A DNA stretch of 64,000 bases, taken from assembly GCA_963726085.1 (NCBI GenBank), contig CAVSAR010000004.1, positions 334,898-398,897 on the forward strand, given 5' to 3'. Shown here piece after piece: positions 47,635 through 57,381 of this stretch; the stretch's first letter is position 1, and every line of letters starts with the position of its first letter. The stretch is from ZC4RG30 sp963726085 (GTDB lineage: Bacteria; Pseudomonadota; Gammaproteobacteria; Steroidobacterales; Steroidobacteraceae). The notes below the pieces were generated by a model that ran no database searches, was not told the origin of the DNA, and saw only the letters and a list, made by a program, of their open reading frames with translations. The translations under genes and the position numbers were made by a program.

Positions 47635-49174
47635 ATGTCGATCAAGGCATCGGAAATCAGCGACCTCATCGGTCAGCGGATCAAGAACTTCGCCGGCGGC
47701 ACCGAGGCCAGCAACGTGGGCACGGTCATGTCGGTCACCGACGGCATCGTGCGCATCCACGGCCTGGCCGACGCACGCTACGGCGAAATGCTCGAGTTCC
47801 CGGGCCGTATCATGGGCCTGGCACTGAACCTGGAGCAGGATTCGGTCGGTGCGGTGATCCTGGGCGAGTACAAGGGCATCCGCGAAGGCGACACGGTCAA
47901 GACCACGGGGCGCATCCTGGAGGTGCCGGTGGGACCGGAGCTGCTGGGCCGCGTGGTCGATGCGCTGGGCAACCCCATCGACGGCAAGGGTCCGCTCAAT
48001 GCCAAGCTGACTGCCCCCATCGAGCGCGTGGCCCCGGGCGTCATCTATCGCAAGAGCGTCAACCAGCCGGTGCAGACCGGCTACAAGGCCGTGGACTCGA
48101 TGGTGCCCATCGGCCGCGGCCAGCGCGAACTGATCATCGGCGATCGCCAGACCGGCAAGACCGCCATGGCCATCGACACCATCATCAACCAGAAGTCCTC
48201 CGGCATTAAGTGCGTGTACGTGGCCATCGGCCAGAAAGCCTCGACCATAGCCAACGTGGTGCGCAAGCTCGAAGAGCACAACGCCATGTCGCACACCATC
48301 ATCGTGGCAGCTCCGGCCTCCACTCCGGCCGCGCTGCAGTACATCAGCGCCTATTCGGGCGTGACCATGGGCGAATACTTCATGGACAACGGCGAGGATG
48401 CGCTGATCGTCTATGACGACCTTTCCAAGCAGGCCGTTGCCTATCGCCAGATCTCGCTGCTGCTGCGCCGCCCGCCGGGCCGCGAGGCCTATCCTGGCGA
48501 CGTGTTCTACCTGCACAGCCGCCTGCTGGAGCGCAGCGCGCGCGTCAACGAGCAGTACGTGGAGATGGTCACCAAGGGTCGCGTCAAGGGCAAGACCGGT
48601 TCGCTGACCGGCCTGCCCATCATCGAGACCCAGGCCGGCGACGTCACCGCGTTCGTGCCCACCAACGTGATCTCGATCACCGACGGACAGATCTTCGTCG
48701 AGTCGGACCTGTTCAACGCCGGCATCCGCCCGGCCATGAACGCCGGCATCTCGGTGTCGCGCGTCGGTGGCTCGGCACAGACCGACATCATCAAGCGCCT
48801 GGGTGGCGGCATCCGCCTGGCACTGGCGCAGTACCGCGAGCTGGCGGCGTTCTCGCAGTTCGCCTCGGACCTGGACGAAGCCACCCGCAAGCAGCTGGAG
48901 CGCGGCCAGCGCACCACCGAGGTGATGAAGCAGAAGCAGTTCGCGCCCATGTCGGTGGCGGAGATGGCCCTGTCCATCTATGCGGTCAACAACGGCTACA
49001 TGGACAAGGTGCCGCTGACCAAGATCGTGGATTTCGAAAATGCCATGCAGGGGTATCGCCAAGGCCAGCCACAAGCCGGACCTGGACGCGATCAATGGCG
49101 AGCCGGTGCTCAAGAAGCACGAGGCCACGCTCAAGAAGATCGTCGAGAACTTCATCGCCACGGGCTCGTATTAA
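47635..49174 (+). CDS. atpA: ATP synthase F1 subunit alpha, frameshift near C-terminus
   Basis: About 513 residues: SIKASEISDLIGQRIKNFAG, the P-loop GDRQTGKTAMAIDT, the Gln-bearing regulatory loop and the signature PAMNAGISVSRVGGSAQ. A one-base loss near 49055 shifts the last 40 residues; the correct reading is KASHKPDLDAINGEP through KKHEATLKKIVENFIATGSY to TAA at 49172-49174. Everything upstream is intact. Confidence 0.97.
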
Positions 49175-49190
49175 GGACTGAGTTCAGCAA

Positions 49191-50051
49191 ATGCCCGGCA
49201 CCAAGGAAATCCGCAGCAAGATCGTGAGTGTCAAAAGCACTCAGAAGATCACCAAGGCCATGCAGATGGTCGCGACCAGCAAGATGCGTCGCGCCCAGGA
49301 CCGCATGAAGCTGGCGCGCCCGTACGCCGACAAGATCCGCAGCGTCATCGGCAACCTGCAGCATGCCAACCCGGATTACCGGCATCCGTTCCTGGCCAGC
49401 CGCCCGGTCAAGAACGTCGGGCTTATCGTGATCTCCACCGATCGCGGCCTGGCCGGCGGCCTCAACGCCAACCTGTTCAAGCAGACACTGCTGTCGATCC
49501 GTGAATGGCAGGAGAAGGGCGCCGGCGTCTCGCTGTGCCTGATCGGCAGCAAGGGCACGGCGTTCTTCAAGCGCCTGTCGCTGCCCATCCTTGCCAGCGT
49601 CTCGGGCATGGGCGACAAGCCGCATGTCAACGACCTGATCGGTTCGGTCAAGGTCATGCTCGATGCGTATCGCGACGGCAAGATCGACCGGCTGTACCTG
49701 GTGCACGCCGAATTCGTCAACACCATGACGCAGAAGCCGCGCATCGACCAGCTGCTGCCGGTGGATCCTTCGGACAAGGCCCAGCTGCAGACGCACTGGG
49801 ACTATCTGTACGAGCCGGATGCGTCGGCGATACTCGACGGATTGCTGATGCGCTATATCGAATCGCAGGTGTACCGCGGCGCGGTCGAGAACGTCGCATC
49901 GGAAATGGCCGCGCGCATGGTCGCGATGAAGGCCGCCACCGATAACGCCGGCAAGCTGATCAGCGAACTGCAACTCGTCTACAACAAGGCCCGCCAGGCC
50001 GCGATCACCAAAGAGCTCGCGGAAATCGTCGGCGGCGCTGCAGCGGTCTAG
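49191..50051 (+). CDS. atpG: ATP synthase F1 subunit gamma
   Basis: A 286-residue central rotor shaft, fully intact, the only atp gene here without a frameshift. N-terminal helix KEIRSKIVSVKSTQKITKAM and C-terminal helix signature ENVASEMAARMVAMKAATDN with LVYNKARQAAITKELAEIV. It follows atpA after 16 bp. Confidence 0.98.
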   Translation: MPGTKEIRSKIVSVKSTQKITKAMQMVATSKMRRAQDRMKLARPYADKIRSVIGNLQHANPDYRHPFLASRPVKNVGLIVISTDRGLAGGLNANLFKQTLLSIREWQEKGAGVSLCLIGSKGTAFFKRLSLPILASVSGMGDKPHVNDLIGSVKVMLDAYRDGKIDRLYLVHAEFVNTMTQKPRIDQLLPVDPSDKAQLQTHWDYLYEPDASAILDGLLMRYIESQVYRGAVENVASEMAARMVAMKAATDNAGKLISELQLVYNKARQAAITKELAEIVGGAAAV

Positions 50052-50081
50052 CGCTGCCAAGAATTCTTGAGGATACAGAAA

Positions 50082-51502
50082 ATGGCTACAGGCAAAATCA
50101 TCCAGATCATCGGGCCCGTCATCGACGTGGAGTTCCCGCGCGAGGCCATTCCGGCCGTGTACGAGGCGCTGAAGCTCGCCGACGTCGACCTGACGCTGGA
50201 AGTGCAGCAGCAGCTGGGCGACGGCGTGGTGCGCACCATCGCGATGGGCGCTTCTGAAGGTTTGAAGCGCGGCCTGGCAGTCAATGCCACGGGCAAGCCC
50301 ATCAACGTGCCGGTGGGCAAGGCCACACTGGGCCGCATCATGGACGTGCTGGGTGTGCCGCAGGACAACCGCGGCCCGGTGGCCGCCGAAAGCACGCTGC
50401 CCATTCACCGTCCCGCGCCGGCCTTCGATGAGCAGGCCGGCGGCCAGGACCTGCTGGTCACGGGCATCAAGGTGGTCGACCTGCTGGTGCCGTTTGCCAA
50501 GGGCGGCAAGATCGGCCTGTTCGGTGGTGCCGGCGTGGGCAAGACCGTGACCATGCTGGAGTTCATCAACAACATCGCCAAGCAGTACTCGGGCCTTTCG
50601 GTGTTCGCCGGCGTCGGCGAGCGCACCCGCGAAGGCAACGACTTCTATCACGAGATGGCCGAGTCCGGCGTCATCGACCTGGAGCAGCTGGACAACTCCA
50701 AGGTCGCGATGGTGTACGGCCAGATGAACGAGCCGCCGGGCAACCGCCTGCGTGTGGCACTGACCGGCCTGACCATGGCCGAATACTTCCGCGACGAGAT
50801 CCAGCCCAATGGCAAGGGCCGCGACGTGCTGTTCTTCGTCGACAACATCTATCGCTACACGCTGGCCGGCACCGAAGTGTCGGCGCTGCTGGGGCGCATG
50901 CCCTCGGCCGTGGGTTACCAGCCCACGCTGGCCGAGGAAATGGGCGTGCTGCAGGAGCGCATCACGTCCACCAAGACCGGATCGATCACCTCCATCCAGG
51001 CCGTGTACGTCCCGGCGGACGACCTGACCGATCCGTCGCCGGCCACCACGTTCGCGCACCTTGACGCCACGGTCGTGTTGTCGCGGCAGATCGCGTCGCT
51101 GGGCATCTTCCCCGCGGTGGATCCGCTGGACTCCACCAGCCGCCAGCTGGACCCGCTGGTCATCGGTGAAGAGCACTACAACGTTGCCCGTGGCGTGCAG
51201 GCGGTACTGCAGCGTTACAAGGAGCTGCAGGACATCATCGCCATCCTGGGCATGGACGAGCTGTCGGCGGACGACAAGGCCGACCGTGTTCCGCGCGCGC
51301 AAGATCCAGCGCTTCCTGTCGCAGCCGCTCAACGTCGCCAAGGTGTTCACCGGCCAGGACGGCAAGATCGTCCCGCTGGCCGACACCATCCGCGGCTTCA
51401 AGGGCATCATCAACGGCGACTATGACCACCTGCCCGAGCAGGCGTTCTACATGGTCGGCGGCATTGAAGAAGCGGTCGAGAAGGCCAAGACGCTCGAACT
51501 AA
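50082..51502 (+). CDS. atpD: ATP synthase F1 subunit beta, two frameshifts near the end
   Basis: About 473 residues with the catalytic P-loop GGAGVGKTV, GERTREGNDFYHEM, DNIYRYTLAGTEVSALLGRM and the DELSEEDK-like DELSADDKADRV. The frame shifts near 51288, where the continuation is RARKIQRFLSQPLNVAKVFT, and again near 51495, where one extra G changes CTCAACTAA (KTLN-stop) into a read-through to atpC. The natural stop is TAA 51500-51502. Start ATG 50082 follows a TGAGGA-like leader. Confidence 0.97.
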
Positions 51503-51526
51503 GCCCGGCTTCAGGAACCGCTAACC

Positions 51527-51948
51527 ATGGCCAACAAGACATTCACGTCGACATCGTCAGCGCCGAAGGCGAGATTTTCGCTGGCGACGCGGAGATGGTG
51601 TTCGTGCCGGCCAGGGAAGGCGAGCTGGGCATCACCCCGCGCCATGCGCCGCTGCTGACGTTGATCAAGGCCGGTGAGGTGCGCGTCAAGAACGGCGAGG
51701 AAGAGCAGTCCATCTTCGTCGGCGGCGGGGCGCTGGAGATCCAGCCGCACAAGGTGACCATCCTTGCCGATACCGCCATCCGCGCCGATGACATCGACGA
51801 GGCGGCGGCGATTGCCGCCAAGCAGCGCGCCGAAGAGGCGCTGGCCGGCAAGGCCGACCGGCTGGACCAGGCCGAGGCGTTTGCCGAACTGGTGCGCGCG
51901 TCCGAACAGCTGAAGATCCTCGAAAGGCTGCGCAAGATCCGCGGCTGA
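51527..51948 (+). CDS. atpC: ATP synthase F1 subunit epsilon, frameshift near start
   Basis: About 140 residues. After MANK and a missing base the frame is IHVDIVSAEGEIFAGDAEMV, PAREGELGITPRHAPLLTLI, SIFVGGGALEIQPHKVTILAD and a C-terminal helical hairpin ending RLRKIRG. It is the inhibitory/coupling subunit. The downstream 51949-52025 contains a GC-rich inverted repeat (CGCACC...GGTGCG) without a T tract. Confidence 0.93.
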
Positions 51949-52025
51949 TTGCCGCACCGGCGCGCGGCCACCGGGTGCGCGTGCGCCAATTGACTAATCG
52001 CCTCGGGCGCGGCCACAGTACGGCC

Positions 52026-53529
52026 ATGCTCAACCGCCGCCGTTTTCTGCAAACCTCACTTCTGACTACGGCGGCGACATTGCCCGCCAGCCATGCCTGG
52101 TCGGTGATCCTGGGCCCAACCCCGGTGGACCGCGACCTGGAGGCACTGACCGGCGATGGCAAGCAGGTCACGTTGCCGCGCTCCGCAGTGCAGGACCTGG
52201 GCGACAGCCTGCGCGGCAACCTGATCCTGCCTGGACATCCCGCTTACGATCCGGCGCGCCGCGTCTGGAATGCGCAGATGGACAAGCACCCGGCGCTGAT
52301 CATCCAGCCGCGCGGCGCCGCCGACGTGCGCAGCGCCGTGCAGTTCGCGCGCGCGTCGAACCTGCTGGTGGCGGTCAAGGGCGGGGGACACAGTCCTTCG
52401 GGCAAGTCCACCTGCGAGCGCGGCATGCTCATCGACCTGTCGCTGCTGCGCGGCGTGAGCGTTGATCCGGAAAAGAGAATCGCGCATGTGGCCGGCGGCA
52501 GCCTGCTGGGTGACCTGGACTACGAGGCCATGGCGCATGGACTGGTGACCACCGCGGGCACGGTCTCGCACACCGGCGTGGGCGGGCTCACGCTGGGCGG
52601 CGGCTTCGGTCGCCTGGCGCGGCGCTTCGGCCTGGCGCTGGACAACGTGCGCGGCGTCGAAGTGGTCGCGGCCAACGGCGACATCCTGCACGCCAGTGCC
52701 GAGGAGAATCCCGAGCTGTTCTGGGGAGTGCGCGGCGGCGGCGGCAACTTCGGCGTGGTCACCGCGTTTGATTTCGACCTGCATCCCATGCAGCGCCAGG
52801 TGATCGGCGGCAACCTGCTCTTTCCATTGAGCCAGGCGCGCAGCGTGCTGTGCTTCTACGCGGACTACGAAGGCACGGTGCCGGACGACATGTACTTGAG
52901 CGGCGCCATCAGCAGCAACGGAAACTTCAGCGGCCAGAGCGGCGTGGGGTTCATCATCTGCCACAGCGGGGCGCCGGCCGACGCGGAAAAGATCCTGCGC
53001 CAGCTGCGCAAAGCCGGCACGCCCATGGTCGATACCGTCAAGGCGCAGGACTACTGCACGCTGCAGAGATCTGGCGACCTCGACGAGAAGCGCGCCATCG
53101 GTTCGTATTCGAAAACCGGCTTCGTGCACAAGATCTCGCCGCAACTGGTCGACGTCATGGTCACCGGCCTTGGAAGAGCACCCGCAGCGCCAGACCCACG
53201 TGGGCTTCCAGCACTGCGGTGGAGCGATCTCGCGCATCGCGCCGGATGCCACGGCGTTTCCGCATCGCGGCATCCACGCCACCTCGTTGCTGACGGTGGA
53301 CTGGCCGGCCAACGTCGATCCGGCGCCGCACGTGAAGTGGCTGCTGGCGTACTGGGATGCGATTCGCCCGCATACGGATGGCTTCTACACCAATGACGCC
53401 TCGGACGAGACGCAGAAGCAGCTGGACGAGAACTACCTGGGCAACCTGCCGCGGCTGGTAAAGCTCAAGAACAAGTATGACCCGACCAACCTGTTCCGCC
53501 TCAACGCCAATGTAAGACCGGCGGCATAG
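52026..53529 (+). CDS. Tat-exported FAD-linked oxidoreductase (berberine-bridge-enzyme type), one frameshift
   Basis: About 500 residues. The twin-arginine signal MLNRRRFLQTSLLTTAATLP starts at ATG 52026. The PCMH-type FAD domain has VKGGGHSPSGKSTCERGML, in which the His and Cys are at the positions used for covalent (possibly bicovalent) FAD attachment, and GVGGLTLGGGFGRLARRFGL. After a shift near 53165 the C-terminal BBE segment is YDPTNLFRLNANVRPAA. It oxidises an unknown alcohol, sugar or polyphenol outside the cytoplasm. It ends 5 bp before the SLOG gene, so the three genes 52026-57239 may be one transcript. Confidence 0.88.
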
Positions 53530-53534
53530 TCGCG

Positions 53535-55025
53535 ATGCCGACTCCCGCGTCCGCGAGCCAGCTACCCCTGTTTCACATCGTCGGCTTCACCGGCCATCGG
53601 GTGATCTCGCAGCCGCAGGTCATTGGCGACGCCATCGGCGAGGCCCTGGAGTTCCTCAAGCGCGAGACCCTGGGCGAGTGGGTGGTGCTGTCGTCCGTGG
53701 CTGAGGGCGGCGACCAGCTGTTTGTCCGCCAGGCCCTGCAACGTCACATGTCATGGCACGCCATCCTGCCCCTGCCGCATACGGAATTCGCGCGCGACTT
53801 CACGCCGGAGAAGTGGAAGGAAGTCCAGGGGCTGCTGCTCAAGGCCGAGCACCTGCAGATCAGCAATGACGACGAGGGCCTGCGCGACGACGCCTACCTG
53901 GACTGCGGCATGGAGACCGTCAACGGGTCGGACCTGCTGCTGGCCGTCTGGGATGGCGAGGCGGCGCGCGGCCGCGGCGGCACCGCCGAGGTGATCGAGT
54001 ACGCCCGCTCGGTCAGCAAGCCCATCCTCATCATCGATGCCAACTACCGGGCAGCGGCGGGTCGAGAACTGGAACGCACTCAACGTGCGCGAGCCGGAGT
54101 TGATGAGCCTCAACCGGCTGCCGGACGCGCGTACCTGGGGCGAGAATCCCTTCAAGGCGCCGGACGAGGTGTTCGCGTTCCAGCAGAAGTGCGACTACGC
54201 GGCCACGCGCAGCGCGCCGGGCGTGCGCCGCATGACGGTGTCGACCGTGCTGGTGCACGTGCTGGCCACGATGATAGCCGCGGCGAGCCTCGCCTATGGA
54301 CTGCACCTGGCCTCGCTGGCCTGGACCAAGCTGTTGTGCCTGGGATCCGGCGTCGCGGTGGCCCTGGTGCTGCGCCGGCGCGTGCATTCGGAGCGCAGCT
54401 GGGTCAAGTGCCGGCTGGCCTCGGAGTTCTGCCGTTCCGCGCTGGCCACCTGGGGACTGCCGCGCGCCACCAACCTGCTGCAGGACCTGGACCTGCCAGT
54501 GGTGCATCACCTGGCCCGCTCGCTGCGCATCCTGCACGGCCGCGCGGCCGCCGTGCAGCCGGTGCCGATTCGGAGTTCCAGCGCGTCTATCGCGAGCAGC
54601 GCATCGAGGATCAGCTCAAGTATTACCGGCGCCAGGAGCAACGCGCGCTGCCGCTGCTGCACCGGCTGCGCCAGGTGTTCTGGCTGGCCACGGTCATGGC
54701 CATGGTGTGCGTCACCATCTACGCGCTGACGCTGAGCAACCACGTGCACGTGCCCGCCTGGCTGCAGCATACGGTGTTCGATTTCCTGCCCATCTGCCTG
54801 CCGGTGGCAGCCGCGGCCACCATCTCGATCATCTCAATCAACGACCTGCAGCGGCGGGTGGCGCGCTACCGCGACATGCAGGCCACGCTTGGGGCCTGCG
54901 GCGCGCAGATCTCCTACTGCAGCACCTGGAACAGCCTGGAGCGCGTGGTGCTGCGCACCGAGCGTGCACTGTTGCAGGAGGTCATCGAGTGGCATTCGCT
55001 GGCCAGCTTCAGCGAATCGCACTGA
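53535..55025 (+). CDS. SLOG-domain protein with SLATT-like multi-TM effector region, two frameshifts
   Basis: About 497 residues. Residues 10-180 form a Rossmannoid SLOG (SMF/DprA-LOG) nucleotide-binding domain: IVGFTGHRVIS, LSSVAEGGDQLFVRQAL, ETVNGSDLLLAVWDGEAARG and GRGGTAEVIEYARSVSKPI. The middle is out of frame between about 54055 and 54570; the correct reading there is ENWNALNVREPELMSLNRLP and GVRRMTVSTVLVHVLATMIA with a 2-TM unit. Back in frame, EDQLKYYRRQEQRALPLLHR leads to a second 2-TM hairpin (VFWLATVMAMVCVTIYAL; FLPICLPVAAAATISII) and a helical tail with a Trp (CSTWNSLERVVLRTE), the layout of SLATT effectors. SLOG domains bind or process nucleotides and SLATT domains are predicted pore formers in bacterial conflict systems. 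A TIR gene follows after 13 bp. Confidence 0.78.
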   Translation: MPTPASASQLPLFHIVGFTGHRVISQPQVIGDAIGEALEFLKRETLGEWVVLSSVAEGGDQLFVRQALQRHMSWHAILPLPHTEFARDFTPEKWKEVQGLLLKAEHLQISNDDEGLRDDAYLDCGMETVNGSDLLLAVWDGEAARGRGGTAEVIEYARSVSKPILIIDANYRAAAGRELERTQRARAGVDEPQPAAGRAYLGRESLQGAGRGVRVPAEVRLRGHAQRAGRAPHDGVDRAGARAGHDDSRGEPRLWTAPGLAGLDQAVVPGIRRRGGPGAAPARAFGAQLGQVPAGLGVLPFRAGHLGTAARHQPAAGPGPASGASPGPLAAHPARPRGRRAAGADSEFQRVYREQRIEDQLKYYRRQEQRALPLLHRLRQVFWLATVMAMVCVTIYALTLSNHVHVPAWLQHTVFDFLPICLPVAAAATISIISINDLQRRVARYRDMQATLGACGAQISYCSTWNSLERVVLRTERALLQEVIEWHSLASFSESH

Positions 55026-55038
55026 CCACGATGCGCCG

Positions 55039-57239
55039 ATGATCACCGAATACAAGTACCGCGCGTTCATCAGCTACAGCCACCGCGACGAACAGTGGGC
55101 CTCGTGGCTGCACAAGAGTCTGGAGACCTATCGCGTGTCCGAAGCGCCTGGTGGGCAAGGACTCCCCGCACGGGGTGGTGCCGCCGCGGTTCGCGCCGAT
55201 CTTCCGGGATCGCGACGAGCTGGCCACGGCCACCAACTTGGGCGAGACGCTGACGCGCGCGCTGCAGCAGTCGCAGTTCCAGATCGTCATCTGTTCCATG
55301 GCTGCGGCCAAGTCGCGCTGGGTCAACGAGGAGATCCTGGCCTTCAAGCGATTGGGCCGCGAGAGCCGCATCTTCTGCCTGCTGGTGGATGGCGAACCCG
55401 GCTCATCCCAGGTGCCGGGACTGGAGGCCATGGAGTGCTTCCCGCAGGCGTTGCTGTACGTGATGGGCGCCGACGGCAATCTCACCAGCACGCGCAGCGA
55501 ACCGATTGCCGCGGACGTGCGTCCCAACAAGGACGGCAAGAACGACGCGCGCCTGAAGTTGCTGGCCGGCATGCTGGGGGTCGGGCTCGACGATCTCAAG
55601 CAGCGTGAAGCGCATCGACGGCGCCAGCGACTGACGTTGTTGCTGACCGCGACCACCATCGGCATGGTCGTCACCTCGACGCTGGCCACCACCGCATGGC
55701 TGGCACGCAATGAGGCAGAGCGGCAACGCGTGCGCGCGCAGGCGGAGGCCGAGACCGCGCGCCAGACCACGCGCTTTATGGTGGACCTGTTCAAGGTGTC
55801 CGATCCCAGCGAGGCGCTGGGCAACACCATCACCGCGCGCGAGATCCTGGACAAGGGCGCCGCGCGCATCAAGACCGAACTGACTGAGCAGCCGGCCATC
55901 CAGGCCACGCTGATGGACACGATGGGGACCGTGTACACCAGCCTGGGGCTGTACGGCGCCGGCGGTGCAGTTGATGCAGCAGGCGCTGGAGAAGCGCCGC
56001 ACGCTGCTGGGTCCGCAGCACCTGGATGTCGCGCAGAGCCTCAATAATCTGGGCGACGCGTTGATCCGTCAGCCAGAGTACACGCAGGCCGAGCGGGACA
56101 TGCGGCAGGCGCTGGCAATCCGCAAGCAATTGCTCGGCCCGGACAGCGCGGACGTCGCCTCGACCTTGAGTTCGCTGGCCGACGTGATGGCGTACCAGGG
56201 GCGATTCAAGGAAGGCCCGCCGCTGATCGAGGATGCGCTGCGGATCCGTACCAAGCATTTTGGTGATCGCAGTCAACCAGTCGCCAAGAGCATCGCGGAC
56301 CTGGGCCGAAACTATGGCGGGATGGGTGACTTCAAGCAGGCCGAGGAATACCTGCGCCGCGCCGCAGATATCCAGCGCGCACTGCACCCCAACGGGCACC
56401 CCGAGTTGTCAGAGGCCGTCAACAATCTTGCCCTCGCGCTGATGGAGCTGGGGCGTCCGATGAGGCCGAGCCCCTGTTCGAAGAGGTGCTGACGCATGCA
56501 GCGCAAGCTGCTGGGGGATGCGCATCCGGACCTGGCCGGTGCACTCAACAACCTGGCCTACGCGCGCGAGGTGCACGGCAACCTGCGCGGCGCCGAGGCG
56601 GCCTACCGCGAGGCACTGGCGATGAACCGCAAGCTGCTGGGCGAGCGGCACCCGGAAGTGGCCAATACGATGAGCAACATCGCGTTCGTGACCTACGCGG
56701 AGGGGCGACATCGTGAGGCCGTCGACCTGCTGCGTGCATCGCTGGACATGCGCCGAGATCTGCTGGGCAATGAACATCCGGACGTGGCCTCCAGTGCCGC
56801 GAACCTGGCGTACCTGCTGATCGATTCGGGCATCAACGAAGACGCCGGGCAGTTGATCGAGCAGAGCCTGGCCATGCGTCGCAAGCTGCTGGGCCCGGAC
56901 CACCCGAGCGTTGCCACCACGCTGACCGTGCGCGCCTACCTGTTGCTGACGCAGCGCAAGTACGCCGCCGCGATGGCGGACACGGAAGAGGCGGACCGGA
57001 TCCTGGCGCCCCGATTTGCAGCGTCGCAATGGCAGCGCGCCATGGCTTTGAACGTTCATGGTGCAGCCCTGGCGGGCTTGGGCAAGTTCGCCTTGGCGGA
57101 AAAGGAGCTGCTTTCCAGCCTGGACCCCCTGTCTGGAGCCCCCATCCCCAATGCCGCGGCAAGGGGGCGGCAGCGGCTGGCCCAGCTGTACACGGCCTGG
57201 GGTAAGCCGGAGATGGCGCAAAAGTACCTGCACCAATAG
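55039..57239 (+). CDS. TIR - TM - TPR (kinesin-light-chain-like) protein, four frameshifts
   Basis: About 730 residues when joined. The N-terminal TIR domain has YKYRAFISYSHRDEQWASWL, PPRFAPIFRDRDELATATNL and SRWVNEEILAFKRLG, with Glu at the position of the catalytic Glu of NAD-cleaving TIRs. A TM helix follows (LLLTATTIGMVVTSTLATTA), then a coiled coil and about eight 42-residue TPR/KLC repeats (QSLNNLGDALIRQPEYTQAE, GALNNLAYAREVHGNLRGAE, NTMSNIAFVTYAEGRHREAV). Frame breaks lie near 55138 (extra T; correct YRVPKRLVGKDS), 55965, 56455 and 56490. TPRs probably sense a partner. It lies 13 bp after the SLOG/SLATT gene. An alternative is a general signalling protein with no immune role, since TIR-TPR proteins are common in proteobacteria. 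Confidence 0.85.
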
Positions 57240-57290
57240 GCAGGCAACCCATTGGCGGGGCTACATTAGATTGCCCATATGTAATGCAGG

Positions 57291-57310
57291 ATCGTGACAG
57301 GCATCACGAT
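57291..57310. promoter_or_regulatory. CRP/Clp-like 20-bp palindrome
   Basis: ATCGTGACAGGCATCACGAT is a perfect 7-bp dyad with a 6-bp spacer. It fits TGTGA-N6-TCACA with T to C and A to G at the outer positions. It lies 72 bp before the ATG at 57382. The rest of the 142-bp gap after the TIR gene shows no clear promoter hexamers. Confidence 0.5.
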
Positions 57311-57381
57311 TTGTGGTCCGATCAACTGATCACAAGACTAGTTGCTCAAGAACACAGAAAAAGGATGAGGTCTCGGCCCCC

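Noticed and set aside
42441..51948. Pseudogenisation of rsmG, parAB and the atp operon
   Set aside because: Residues are retained across every break and the genes are required together; sequencing indels explain the pattern better.
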